Source: Rhizomucor pusillus (taxonomy: Eukaryota > Mucoromycota > Mucoromycetes > Mucorales > Lichtheimiaceae). Taken from it: a stretch of DNA of 64,000 nucleotides. The position numbers were made by a program, and so were the translations under genes. Under the pieces are notes generated by a model, which saw only the letters and a list, made by a program, of their open reading frames with translations, did not search any database and was not told the origin of the DNA. Shown piece after piece: positions 22,364 through 35,387 of the stretch. The DNA is taken from NCBI GenBank assembly GCA_900175165.2, contig FWWN02000432.1:124001-188000 (forward strand). Reading direction: 5' to 3'. Every line of letters starts with the position of its first letter. The stretch's first letter is position 1.

Positions 22364-23864
22364 CACACATCCGCAGTCCCCTCACTAGTGCGCATCTACA
22401 CAACATCTGCGAACCACATTCAATGGAATAGCATACAAATCAAATACAGAACGCGTTAGACCGAATTTCGTGAACAATCCGCCTGCATAGGAAAAATTCT
22501 GCTTTGCATCTGTGTGCTTATATTTGCCAAATCGATGTGTCCACACAGCTCAATCGATATTTGGCAAGGCGAACACGATCTAGTCATGAAGCGATTTCTT
22601 TGTCTCGTTCGAGCAAAATCATAGCAGCTGCTCTACGAAATCCATTCTTATCATCATTGTTGAGGACCTTTCCAAAGGCTGATATTATCTGGGTCCTCCC
22701 TTCCTCAGACGACGGCCATTTACCAGCAAAGTACGTTGGATGAAATTGATAGATACCGTGTTTTTTATTTGTCTATGAGATATCTTAAATCCCATAATAT
22801 GGCCAGCCATTCCGGCTGATGCATATTGAGAGATTCATTCTGAGGTATCGCGGCATACGAGAAACACACGTCAAAGGGCTGCACAGTAAAGGGTTTTGCA
22901 GGAAGCTACGGCGAGCCTGGTGCAGGCAATACAGTACATGAATCACATAATCCAAGTACTTGAGGCTTTGCCGATTGTATAAGTGCTTGTACGAGCGTAA
23001 GCCTTTGGCGAAAGGAGCTCCTTAGTGGGCCCACTCATAAACTCGTTGGTTTTTGCTGATCTTCATCGTGAAGGGCAATAACTCAAGATGTCTTGCGCAC
23101 GGTCATACGAACAGACTCGGACATATACTATACACAGACATGCATGTGTGAGAGTTACAGGAAGGATGGATCTGGTGGACCTATGCTAGGAGCATAGAAT
23201 AGCCTAAATGTAGATTGTAGATTAGAGATTATGTATGTTTTGCTGCCAAAGTTAGCAGCAAACCAGATCTTGACCATTATAGCATCTTCTCCACTCAAAT
23301 TCATAAATAAATTACATTTAGGTTGCATCCTGTCAATATAAATCTGATCATAATCATTTTATTGGAAGAAGCGAAATATGCACCAGATGCTACATAGTTG
23401 ATAATTCATTTGCACTGACAAAATTTTTCTCTTCAGTGACCGTATCCATCTACATTAATTAATTACTATTACTCTCTAGTAGAATTGTCATTACAGTCTT
23501 TATCAGAGATTAGATGCATGAACGATATTAAATGCTGCTACATACATAGCGATACTTGGTTTAAATTTGAGACGTCGAATATCAATAAACATGAAGCATA
23601 TGAATCGTTGGAAACAGCAGTGACAGCGGCCACCGAGGTATGAATTCAGTTTGCACGGTATCTAAATGTGCTATAAAAAATATACGTTATAGGTAGCTCT
23701 CAATACTTAACAGCAATAGGTGGTAATAGCAAATGCGGCAATCCGTTACAACGTTCACATGGTGCTTGTGACGAGTTTGCATGTTTCGCGCTGACACATT
23801 CGAAAGAAAACCCCGCAATAGCTTGTACTTACTCTCCACTCTTTTCCCCTCTTTTCTTGAATCC
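22364..23864. other. Intergenic, 1.5 kb, between divergent genes
   Basis: Separates the VC0807-like gene from PEX16. An 80-codon ORF at 22504-22743 has no family pattern. I see no RNA gene, transposon end or clear repeat. Long A/T-rich stretches near 23270-23560 are typical of fungal spacer. Confidence 0.6.
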
Positions 23865-25395
23865 ATGGAATATCTGAATCAATACGAGGAACTACTTCTT
23901 AAAAATGCATCGCAAATAACTGGAATTGAAGCATCATTACGCTCTCTTACATATATTTTGCCAGGTGAGAGGGATAAGACTTACCTTTACTACGGTCAGC
24001 TTATTGACCAAACCCCAAAATTACAGGAAGGTTTCACGACGCAGAATTCGCTTCCCAAGCACGCAAGTATCTACCCCTATCCCGTGAAGAGAAGAAAGGA
24101 GATATGGTCCATGAGACTTGACTGACATGTTTCGTTGTAGTCTATGCTGCTTTGAATCTACTAGGTTTATACCACAATTCCATTCTACGACGTGCCGCGC
24201 ACGCACATGCCACCGAGACCAAATCTCAGTGTGAGGAATCACAGTTCAACAGGTATACAAGCTTCTGGACCAGCAAATCGCGACTGCATAAGAACTGCTC
24301 AGCATTGCTTTCCGTGATAACATATACCCAAGTCCTCGTGGAAATGTATGTCCTCAAAAAGTGGGGTAAGAATAAGCAGTGGCGTATGACCGCGTGCTTG
24401 GAAGCTGTCAAGTAAGCGTTAGGAAACTGTCAATATTACTTTGGATTGGGCGTAACCTTATCAATGAAGGGTGATTTTGCGGCTCACGCTGTTCCGATTA
24501 ACATCCAATCGAATGAATTTGTATCCACCACATCTTCAACGCGACATTGATCCGAATGTGCTTGAACAAAATCGAAAGATGGCTCAGCGCAGCGTGCCAG
24601 AGCGATGGACAGGACAACGCTCCGGTATTGAAATCCCTCGTATGCAATCCACAATCGAACTTGACGGACGACGCTCCCCAAAGACATCATCGACACCGGC
24701 ACGCAAGTTTGCGGATGTCACCGAATATCTCATGTCCAAAGTCCTTACGCCCGAGAAACTCCGTCGACCAGAGCAGATGGTGCATGTCATGAACGCTCTG
24801 GGCAAAGGCGGTGAAGTATTGTATATCTTACGACCTTTGATTTATGGTATGTGGTGGTAGTTTTGGAGTCGGACGAAAGAAAGAGGGTGATTACTTATTC
24901 TGCGAGTTCTTTTGAAGTTTTGGCAATTTTGAAGTACGGACGACTATCATGGAAACCATGGCTCCTATCGCTCGCGATCGAGCTCATATCACAAGCTACG
25001 GTACGCCAGGCTTTTGAGCCTGCAGATGGTGGACGAACGAAAATGACACCTCTCGAAAGAGAAGAGTATGCACGTCGGATGAAGCTCTTGTGGTTTAATT
25101 TACTCCGAGGCGCCTTCTACATTCATATCACCCGGTTCGTCTCTGTTTCAAATGACTAGTTTAGCGTGTAATTAACTGACCGAACCTGGATAAATTAGAC
25201 CCCGCATGGAAAGATTCTGCAACAGAATCGAGAACAAACCTATCTTATCTATCGTAGCAGGCAAGTTCCACTCTCGCTCCAAGCGTAGACATTCGAAATA
25301 TGTATTGACGTGGAATATTCTGTCTTGAAATAGGTGTACTCCGGGAATACCTGCCGCTGTGGGAACGCATCTACTTTTACACTTCTTGTTCTTAA
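23865..25395 (+). CDS. PEX16: Peroxin-16
   Basis: Seven exons (23865-23964, 24027-24062, 24141-24411, 24470-24846, 24918-25134, 25199-25260, 25334-25395) give 374 residues; human PEX16 has 336. PEX16 sits in the ER/peroxisome membrane and recruits PEX3 for peroxisomal membrane protein insertion. Landmarks are EASLRSLTYILPGRFHDAEF, the YAALNLLGLYHNSIL helix, VEMYVLKKWG, LYILRPLIYVLAILKYG with SWKPWLLSL, ARRMKLLWFNLLRGAFY and the end EYLPLWERIYFYTSCS. Start is ATG 23865, matching the family N-terminus; an in-frame ATG at 23781 would add 28 residues. The sixth intron must use a GC donor (GCAAGT at 25261). The second intron probably also does (24063), since that gives a gap-free match to the family; a GT donor at 24084 would insert seven residues. 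Confidence 0.9.
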
Positions 25396-25520
25396 AACGT
25401 GCTATCTTCAGAAACTCAGCGAGCTGAAAGAGCAGAATCTCCCCTTTTTTGTGTGTCTCCCTCAGTCATTCCCTTCTTTTTTGTTTCTCTCTCGAACTAG
25501 CACGATAAAAGCCTAATAAT

Positions 25521-26634
<1,114 letters not shown>

Positions 26635-27025
26635 TAATAATATTATTATTCCTATCATGTAATGTTATAGCTATTCGTTGTTTGTTTTCATCACTATTCT
26701 TATGCTTTGTTCTCGTTTTCTTTTTCTTTTTTGGCGTAATAAACCAGTTTTCTTGTGTCCTCAAAACTGTTGCGATTTTGAAATAACTTCAAAAAGTGCG
26801 ATTGTAAGGTATGCAGTAAATGATTCAATCTAATTTAATAAATGGATAGACAGATAATAAAACAATTTTCTTCTATCTCGGAAACTTGAAATACTTTTGG
26901 TTTTTATCACTGTATCCATCATTGATAGATGGGAAGATTTCAAAAGAATCGACGGGCACGCTGTGCTTTAAATTGAAAGCTGGCTGTCAACACTCGCGTA
27001 TACAGTAGCTCTTCCCGACGCCGAA
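26635..27025. other. Intergenic between GT62 and Paf1 genes
   Basis: 391 bp, strongly A/T-rich, with runs of ATT and T near 26635-26740 that may be part of a 3' UTR and polyadenylation zone. No ORF of note. Confidence 0.6.
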
Positions 27026-28516
27026 ATGTTCTCCAAACAGTAAGATCAAACAACATTGCATTACAAGTGGATACTCTCCTTATCTATAACTATTATAGCA
27101 AGAGAAGCGACTTTATATGCCGTGTCCGATTTCGAAATACATTGCCTCCTTTGAATGGAGAACCAAAGTATCTCCCAATCAATCCTCGACCGGAACGTTA
27201 CGGTCCTTACAGACAAACCGCCTTTGAAGATGAGCGATTATACGAACCTGCATTCCAACCTGAAGAGACAGTACCTCGCCATGCACTGTTAATGGAGTAC
27301 CTTGAAGAATTCGATAAACAATCTTCATCAGACTGTAAGTTGAGTCATACAACCAAAGCCTGTTTTACAGCAGTTGCTCATATAAGAAATGTAGCCAAGA
27401 ATGTTGAAACTATTGCGCCAGAAGACGCAAAGTTCTTATCAGATGATTTGTATCATCAACTGAACGAACAAGAAGAAGCAGCAATCGTCGCCAAAAAGGT
27501 CGAAAAAGCTGAAACGGCTGGCAATGCACCTGGTGTGGCAGCACATTTACCAGTACTAAGTCAGAAGAAATCGATCAATATCTTCCATAATCCAAAGAAA
27601 CAGGGCAAACCGTTACCTACCACAGCAATCGCGATACAGCAAAAATCTCGCACGCAGACAACAGTGACGAGACGCAATATTGAAAAAGTACGCGACTATT
27701 CAACTCGCCAGAAGCGCGTTGCAGCAGTCGAGAACACATTTAAAGTACCAGAGCTGGAAGAGATTAGACATCCCCGAACCGGCAAAAGAGCGAAACGAGT
27801 TTTCCCACTGATACCCGATACAATTTGCCGAGATAATATATACACTGTTACAAGTTTTCAGCTGGATCCTGCAGATGTTCAGAGAATCAAGAAACGCAAA
27901 CTCAAGGAGCATCAGCAACCATTGAATGATGACGATGATGAGGATGATATGTTTGGAGATTCACAAGACAACGAGCAACCCAAGTTGAGACCATCTGCTT
28001 TGGACGCCACAGATCGTGGTATTCTTCGACCTGTCACCAACCCGGAAGATGAAGACGACCAATACCTAATTTGGTTCTTACCCAACGAGGAAGGAACGAA
28101 GAAACTTGTGGAGCAGAAGACAGAGGGCCCGGATCCTGCTAAACTTGCAAAGGAGGTAAAAGATAGAGATTGGATAGCTTCAAGGTTTTTATCACGTTTA
28201 GAAGCTTACAATCTTTCTTGTTTAGCCTATATTCTATGAAGCGACTCACAAATATGTATACACTAACGATACCTCTGCTAAATATGACCAGTTACTGGTT
28301 ATGATGGATAATGACAAGGCTCGATTCTGTTTCCCACGAAGTCGAATGACAGTCAAACCAAGAAGAGCAGCGGTAAGTGAGAGTGCAGTATGCAGGAGGA
28401 AAAAGTTGGATTTCATGCTTATCATTCTTGTCTAGAGCCGTCGCTTGGGAGCACCTGCTCCTTTGGAGAACTACGAAACTCCCGAAATTATTCGAGTAAC
28501 ATTCCAAGAACAATAA
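27026..28516 (+). CDS. RNA polymerase II-associated Paf1 complex subunit Paf1
   Basis: Four exons (27026-27039, 27099-28155, 28226-28372, 28436-28516) give 432 residues; the first coding exon is only 14 nt (MFSK plus two bases). Paf1 is the scaffold of the PAF complex that travels with RNA polymerase II and supports histone H2B ubiquitylation and elongation. Family landmarks are the N-terminal DFICRVRFRNTLPPL and EPKYLPINPRPERYGPYRQT, the central EKVRDYSTRQKRVAAVENTF, VFPLIPDTICRDN with FQLDPAD, then DQYLIWFLPNEEGTKKL and the late FYEATHKYVYTND...RMTVKPRRAA. The usual long acidic C-terminal tail is missing here, as in several fungi; an internal acidic run (DDDDEDD) lies at residue ~290. Exon 2 ends at GTAAAAG, selected because it is the in-phase donor leading to the conserved FYEATHKY exon. 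Confidence 0.9.
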
Positions 28517-29111
28517 TATATATACTTATTTATCGAACGGGGAAACACAAAAATCGATGTGTAGACTATGTCTTTTCGTCTATAAATACGTTACGCTCGA
28601 GATCGAGATCGCCTGGTCCAGTCTTTGTTACAAAGTTGAGTATTGATCCATTCGCTATTGTGACAAGCTAATGTTGGTCGTGAAAATCTCTGGCATAATT
28701 TCTTTGATACGACATATCAGTCTGCTTTTTTTGATAAGTCTAATGCTTGACTAGCATGAAGCATGTTCTGGTCCTTGTAATTTACATTGCATGCTTGCTG
28801 CTAATTTAAACAAAGAGAGTCGATTATTTGGTATATCATGTCAATGGTACATATGAGCATCTCGTAAAGGAAAACGCGTCGAACGATGACGCGCAATACG
28901 AAAAGATAGAGTTTATAGTAACATGCAAACTATGGTTGAAGCATAATGAAATATGACTGTTTTCAAGTGAATGCATTTCAAGCAGCAATAGCTGAATTGA
29001 TCTGACAGAATGGCACGCGCACAAGAGGAAGTTTGTGCAACCAAAGCTGCGCTTGCCAATTTCACATGCAAAAAAGAGTTTCAACTTTTTCTTTCCTAGT
29101 TAAGCAACGAA
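28517..29111. other. Intergenic upstream of Pex23-family gene
   Basis: 595 bp with no coding pattern on either strand; should contain the Paf1 3' UTR and the promoter of the next gene. Confidence 0.6.
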
Positions 29112-30855
29112 ATGGGAGAAACAGAATCAGTCGTAAGCGGGATCAGCGACTCGCGGGCGACGGTTGAGCCCATAGCTTCTTCAAGCGACGAGCGAAAAGG
29201 AGTAATAGGACGAGGAAGGCAGAGAAGCTTCTCTTCGCCTTACAGCGCCGCCACTCTCGATCAGATACCCACTCCAATACTTAACGTGCTCATCACTCTT
29301 GGGCCCTATATACGTTACTGTCGAAAACTTGTACAAGTCCTAGCATGGGATAGCACATACTCCCGCCAGTCTATGTTACTCGTTCTGCTGTGGATCGCCA
29401 TTTGCTTGTGGACAACTCAAGTGCTTACGTTTGGTGTGCCGCTTGCTATTGTATACAAGGTTTGTCGGGACTGGCTGCGAGTACAAACAGCAAGGGCTCG
29501 ACGTGAAAAGCTGGAAAATGAACGATTAGCAAAACGACAGCGTGAACAGACCGAGAAGGAGAGAGACAGAAACGATACGGATGGGGAATATGACGATGAT
29601 GACGACGATGATTATTACGACAACGATGACAGCGAGCGTTTAAGAAGACAGAAAAGTAAACAATATCAAGAAGAAGAGCAAGAGCTTGTTTCTCGAAAAT
29701 TTCAGAGCCCAGATCATGTGTCGCTGGACGATACCTTGCATGATCTAGCGATCATCAGCGACTATGTGGATCGTTTACGGTACAAATTACGGCGCTTGGC
29801 AGACCGCTTGGACGGATCCCGACCAGACAACTTAGCAATAGTTCTTGCTATCCTGATGTACATGTGGCCTAGCTGGCTGCTATCCAACTGGTTCTTGGGC
29901 CCCGGCGGTATTCTGGCACTCATTGGCAGCCTTGCGCTTATCAGTCTCTCGCCTTGGTTCCAGCTAGCCATCATGGCCTTCACCCGCAATGTCTTGATCA
30001 TGCATATAACAGCTGCCGTGTGGGCATACAGCACTGCCTTTGTACTATCTGCTCTTCTCAGCTTGGTACCCCGACGGTTCTCCGTTGGGCTGGTACCTGT
30101 CGACCGCAAACCTACCAGCCAGAAAAAGACATGGTTCTCCAGGTTCAAAGATATTGCTCGTCGTAACAAGGCTGAGGCCATAAAATCCATCAAGAAATTT
30201 GAAGAGGAGGAACAAGAGCGGCAGTCAAGTCTTCCCGGTACGCGAAGCGAAATGATCTTTCAGTTCGAAGTATACGAAAATCAGGTATTGGCATTAACAG
30301 ATTTGATCGAGAACCAATTTGATTTATTGGCTATTTTAGCGATGGTGGCTCGGTATAGATTGGACATCAAATATGATGCCAAGTGAACGTGGACCTTGGT
30401 ATGTTGTTCTTAAACGTATGTTATATGCTCATGCTTAACTTCTATTATCAATCAGGACGGATGCACAGCTGTCTCCCATCGAGTCCAAGGAAGCATTTCA
30501 TTTACCAGAATCTAGCGAGATGACTGAATTCAAAGCCGCGGGAAAAGACGGTGAAGCTATCAAACAAACAATAATCAAGACTTGGAGCTGGGCGGATGGT
30601 GATTGGTGGGTCGATATGACAGGAGAACTGCAAGGCCATGTCGATCGCAACGGCTGGGAATACGGAAACAATGCTTGGCAACAAATGAGCGGGCAGCCTG
30701 GGGTGCAAACATTTACCAGACGAAGACGATGGTGCCGAAGAGCTAAACTGGTTGAACGCCGAGTTGAGGAAAAAATTAGCGCTCACGTATCCAAGGATGC
30801 CAAGATATCATCATCATCTTCGCCCGACCAAGGAGGTCTTCGGAAACGATTGTAG
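29112..30855 (+). CDS. Pex23-family dysferlin-domain membrane protein (Pex28-Pex32 like)
   Basis: Three exons (29112-30284, 30340-30398, 30456-30855) give 543 residues. Two hydrophobic zones (MLLVLLWIAICLWTTQVLTF near residue 85; NLAIVLAILMYMWPSWLLSN and following segments at ~235-330) flank an acidic, highly charged linker with a D/Y run. The C-terminal third carries a split dysferlin domain: FEVYENQRWWLGIDWTSNMM with PSERGPWTD, then TWSWADGDWWVDMTG and DRNGWEYGNNAWQ. This layout is that of the Pex23 family (Pex28-32), proteins with reticulon-like membrane parts at ER-peroxisome contacts that regulate peroxisome number and size. The exact member is not determined. PEX16 lies 3.7 kb upstream. 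Confidence 0.88.
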
Positions 30856-31180
30856 AATCTTCCCTTCAATCAACGTACATGTTTATGGAACGCGTTTATA
30901 TCTGTAGCAATAGTTCATGAGGAAATCGAAACTTAATACAAAAGGACAGTTTCTGTATAATTTTCCGTTGGTGCCTAGAAGTGATCAATATTCAACTTTC
31001 ATAAGCAACATTATGCCTATTATTGCACAGATATGTAGATGGAATGATACTCTGAGTAAATCAATTGCACTCGTTGTTAGACCTTTGGTACATGCAACTT
31101 CCTAATGCACACATTTTCTGCATCCGACATCTGTCCCTCCGAAACTCCAGGTTTAGCGTAGCAGAACGGAATTTCAGAAT
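30856..31180. other. Intergenic upstream of dynactin p24 gene
   Basis: 325 bp; a 62-codon ORF at 30917-31105 is not protein-like. Presumed 3' UTR plus promoter. Confidence 0.55.
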
Positions 31181-31972
31181 ATGGATGAACACGGATTCGA
31201 AGCAAGATTAAGGCATCTGGAGCATGTCCTTGTCGGTGGCCAGCAACAGCAGCAATCTCTCTTACGAAGCAACAGCATCAACAATGATACCAAACTGACG
31301 TTGTTAAAACGGATCGAAGGACTTAAGAAGGAGCTGCATAGTCTATGCAAGTCCAACAAGGCAGTACATGACTTTGTAGAGAAATGTAAGTCTAAGGGCG
31401 ATACTGCAAGAAACAAAAGGATGCTGAAAACATGGTGACTACAGACGAACCGCACGCGAAACAGCTTGATCCAGCAGAGTCAACGTTGGCGCTGGAACGA
31501 GAAATTTTGTCAACAGATACAAAACTCGAGCTCGTCTTGGCCGCGTACGACGAACTGACACAGTTTGCTTCACAGGTGAAGCAAGTCAAATCTTTGGAGC
31601 ACGTTGTGAACGGATCAGACTTTGAAGGTAAAATATCGTTCGTTTATATTGACTTTGAAGAAACAAATGCTCAAATTGACACGCAATGTTCGCATAGCTG
31701 TCGAGAAACTCGGACCTGATTTGAGCGCAGCCGAGGTATTACACGCTGAACAATCGAAGCAATTGGCAGATTTGACTCGTAAAGTGACGGTTGCTATGGA
31801 GAACTACAACGGATTGGTAAGTCCCGGTCATTTGACAGTCGAGTTCATATCTCACTGAATTGCAAAAAAGTGCAACACGTTATCTGAAATTTTTATATCA
31901 TGGGATGATATTTTAAGTACGATGGAGGCGCATATATCAGCACTCGAACGACAGCGCAAAGAGAAGGCATAG
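31181..31972 (+). CDS. Dynactin subunit p24 (DCTN3-like)
   Basis: Four exons (31181-31385, 31445-31627, 31698-31816, 31871-31972) give 202 residues; human DCTN3 has 186. p24 is a small, almost wholly helical subunit of the dynactin shoulder that links dynein to cargo. Most of the protein is predicted coiled coil. Landmarks are the N-terminal MDEHGFEARLRHLEHVL, FVEKYEPHAKQLDP (compare the conserved Y-L-D-P element), LVLAAYDELTQFASQVKQVK and the C-terminal NYNGLCNTLSEIFISWDDIL. The alignment with DCTN3 is weak, as usual for this subunit, but element order and length agree. Introns were set by phase: 31386-31444 (GTAAGT...CTACAG) and 31628-31697 give the family reading, while nearer acceptors introduce stops. 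Confidence 0.72.
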
Positions 31973-32314
31973 CAGATGTATGTTTTTGTATATACCAATT
32001 GATATCAGCAATAGAATTGTCAATACAAATTCTTATGACTCCATTACTTTACAAGTATCCTTCGTTAAAGGAGTGTAAGCATATACCACTTTGCACAGCA
32101 TTCCAGGCAATTTGTTCATTGCCCAGGAATAATATGCGTCAGGACGCTGTTTAATTCTGTCTTTGTGGGGAGATGCATACATTATATACGAATATGGCAA
32201 TATGAACGGTATCGCACAGGGCAGCAATTCAGAAGAATGAAAGTACAGGGATTCATCTCTTTTTCTTCCTTTCTATCTTTCTTTCCATCTCTGACCGTCT
32301 TTCCCTCTGTTACG
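31973..32314. other. Intergenic upstream of GT15 gene
   Basis: 342 bp. A T/C-rich stretch at 32257-32310 (repeated TTTCTTTC-type runs) immediately precedes the chosen start, as in pyrimidine-rich fungal promoters. The frame is open back to 32165, but that text is not family-like. Confidence 0.55.
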
Positions 32315-33691
32315 ATGCTGGACAAGTATGAGAAGGCGATAAAGTATGCGCGGCAATCATCTTTTATGGACGACCGGCGTCACATATCAAGAGCTCTGTT
32401 TATACTGTTATTTGTATTTGGACCATTCTTATATTGGATAACAAGTGAACGTAGCCTGGCCGATACAACAGATACTGTGGAGAAGGTCTTTCACAACGAC
32501 GAGCCGGCCAGCATACAGTGGAAAAAAGGCCAGATTAGAGGTGCACTTGTTATCCTTGCAAGGGAGCAAGACTTGTATGATATACGAGGAACGATGCGCG
32601 ATCTTGAGGATCGATTCAATCACAAGCATGGGTATCCATATATCATACTTTCAGAGCAGGATCTCTCTCAAAAGTTTCGAGATTGGATACATTCAATTGT
32701 ACCCAGTAATGTGTATTTCGGGCACATTGATGAACAAGTATGGAACGAGCCGAGCTGGATAGATACTCAACTTGCCGAAGAAAAAGCGTTGGAAATGCAC
32801 AGACATGGAGTTTACCACGGTGAAAGCATGTCCTGGCGCAAAATGGCAAGGTCACAGTTAGAACAGAAAAACGCCAAGAGTTCTGTGATGATTGACGGTT
32901 AATCAATAATTTTACTATATCTACAGGTTTAATTCTGGATTCCTTGCCCATCATCCTCTCCTTACTGACGCAGAGTATTACTGGAAAGTTAATCCTCAAT
33001 CTCGTTATCTGTGCGACGTAGAAGAAGACCCTTTCTACATCATGAAAGCCAACGACAAGAAGTTGGCGTTTGCTATTTCCATGTACGAAGATCAACGCAC
33101 AATGCCAACTTTGTGGACGACCATCCAATCTTATATATACAAAAATCCTGACAAGGTGCTCAATCCAGACAAGTCAATTCTGCCGTGGATTTCTGATAAT
33201 GGCCGGTTCAATGGGTGTCATTTTTGGAACAACTTTATGATTGCCTCCTTGGACTTTTTACGATCCGACGACTACAATGACTTGTTCCATTACCTGGATA
33301 CATCCGGCGGATTCTTTTACGAGCGGTAAACGATAACAGTAATTGAAAGCAGTAGCTGTATATAGTGGAGTTAAGAGTCGATTTGATTAGATGGGGCGAT
33401 GCGATTTTTCAAACAATGGCAGCTGCATTGTTTCTAGAGCGACGACAGGTGCTTTACATGGAAAATATGGGCTATGCTTACTCTGTTGCTACCAACTGTC
33501 CGGTAGACAAACAGGCAGCTCGTCGTCTCAATTGCATTTGCGATCCTGAACAGTCTTTCGGTACGTAAATCCGCGACTTCCTCTTCTTCGTCGTAGTTTC
33601 ATGCCGACTCTAATGAAATGCATCAGTTTACCATCAATTCAGCTGCACGGAAGCGTTGCTGCAACTGCAGCTGCAAGACAGCGCGCAATAA
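32315..33691 (+). CDS. GT15 alpha-1,2-mannosyltransferase (Kre2/Mnt1 family)
   Basis: Four exons (32315-32850, 32927-33325, 33391-33560, 33627-33691) give 389 residues. It is a type II Golgi enzyme: transmembrane helix near residues 28-43 (ALFILLFVFGPFLYWI), stem, then the catalytic domain. Landmarks are RGALVILAREQDLYDIRGTM, NHKHGYPYIILSEQ, SWRKMARFNSGFLAHHPLL, YYWKVNPQSRYLCDVEEDPF, the nucleophile region with NNFMIASLDFLRSD, FHYLDTSGGFFYERWGDA and a Cys-rich end NCICDPEQSF...YHQFSCTEAL. The family adds alpha-1,2-mannose to O-linked and N-linked chains using GDP-mannose. Start ATG 32315 was preferred over 32237 or 32165 because the pyrimidine-rich 5' text translates to a second unlikely hydrophobic stretch. 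A second Golgi mannosyltransferase (GT62) lies 5.7 kb upstream. Confidence 0.94.
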
Positions 33692-35387
33692 TACAAATTT
33701 GTCACTGCATACTGCAGCGTACAGAGGCATGTTTCTATTACTGGTTAGCGAACAGTGAATGCGGATTGCCACGTTTTACAAGCTCAGCAGCCAGTTGGTA
33801 TTTACCATTTTTGCGTCAATTCCCGCTTGTAGAATTCATAATGGTGTGCGTAAATGTAATCATGCAAGGGAAGAGTTACTCGTCACAATTTGATAGACAA
33901 CAAGGTATTAATTTCAGCGATGCTGGTTTCAGGGGCTGGAGATTTTCTACGCCGTCCGTTTACGTTTGGTGTCCCGGAGCAATGTCACTCAAAGTTTTAT
34001 TACCTTCGTCGGCGTTAACATGCTTTTCAGCCATGCTGCTTGCAAAAAGTCCCACTTGCTTGCCAAATCACGCGCTTGTTGTGCTTCCAACATTGCTTCC
34101 AACATTTATAGTGTTAATATTCTGTGTGTACATACATGCTTCATGTCATATGTATGAATGCTGTCAAAGACTTGAATCCGTGACTCCTACGTGGGCAAGG
34201 ATCGCCTTTACATGACATGCAAATCCGATTATTCGGATCCGCGTGTGATGATGCACATTTTTATTCAGATCGCGGCCCTCTTTTTCCGTTTTCTCCTTGT
34301 TACAGAAGAAAAAGTGATACGGAAATAATTTTCCCGATCCATTCCCATATCTTGCTTCATTAAATTCTCCTATGCTTGCTTCTTCCATGCATATCTCCAT
34401 GTGTTCTGTAAAGAACATTGAAGCTGTCATTTTGCGTTCATGTCACACGACTATCTAGAAAAGGTAAACGACCGCCTCATGGTTAAAATCGACCGCATGC
34501 CACGGCATACCTCCCTTTATATGAGGAAAGATTCATTCCGCTTAGCAACCGAATCATGGCAATCAAGAGTCCAGAAGACCAAAAAGAAAAAAAAGGATTA
34601 GCTTCAAAGTTTGGGGGGACTCCTACAGTGGGGGATCGAGGGACAGACTGGTAAGAAAACGCGCTCCAGAACGTCGGTGCAAAGAAAGTGGAGGCTCCGA
34701 CGGTAAGTGGGAACGAGACCGAAGAGTATGTCTCAGACGACGACGATGCGACAAGGATAAGGGTGATAAAACTCATCAGGCCACCTTCATAAGTTGTCAC
34801 CAGGAGCTTAATCTAGTCACGTATAGAAGTCAGGTCAACAGTGTGCAACAACAACGCAGGGACTTTACAGCGCGTGCTCATTTCCGCTTATTCGTGTTTC
34901 AATAATGGAAACCCCGAATAAAGCTGCCGCGCGTGCTAAAGAACATTTTCAGGTCCGGGAACCCGCGTGCTTTATGAACCAGGTGGGTCGATCCTGCGTG
35001 ATATTTGAGTAGTACTTGTCGATCTTCTTTGGGTCGACTGATTCATGGCAAAAGGGGGCTCTGGGTAGAAGGTAGACCTCGTTTATGCTAATATTACTGT
35101 CAACAAAAGCACTCGTCATTTTGGGCAACTCACAATTAAAAGCAGGTGCCGTGCATTTCTGTCCTTTATTGCGCCGCACTTGTTGTGCTACGCTCTGGAC
35201 ACTTGAGATATATTCTCGAGATCGCTGTCTCCCTTCAGTGCCCCAACCTCCCTTTTTCTACTTTCTTTTCGCTTTCTTGCATTCTGCGAATGCCTGGTTG
35301 ATTGCGTTTTTACATATTGCCCATTCCATTCATTGAATATACAATCTTTCTACTCCTTTTGTATACTTTAAGGCATATAAAACCCGT
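33692..35387. other. Intergenic, 1.7 kb, upstream of homeodomain gene
   Basis: No supported gene. The ORF running to 34215 has low-complexity, non-family translation. The last ~350 bp are pyrimidine-rich and are the likely promoter and 5' leader of the homeodomain gene, whose long upstream region fits a regulated transcription factor. Confidence 0.6.

Noticed and set aside
31386..31410. Short intron ending at GCAAG (31410) in the dynactin p24 gene
   Set aside because: It leads to a stop or wrong phase; the acceptor at 31444 gives the conserved FVEKYEPHAKQLDP reading and a 59-nt intron.
35376..35382. TATAAAA as promoter of the homeodomain gene
   Set aside because: It lies only 6 bp before the start codon, too close to direct transcription upstream of that ATG unless translation starts later, for which there is no sign.
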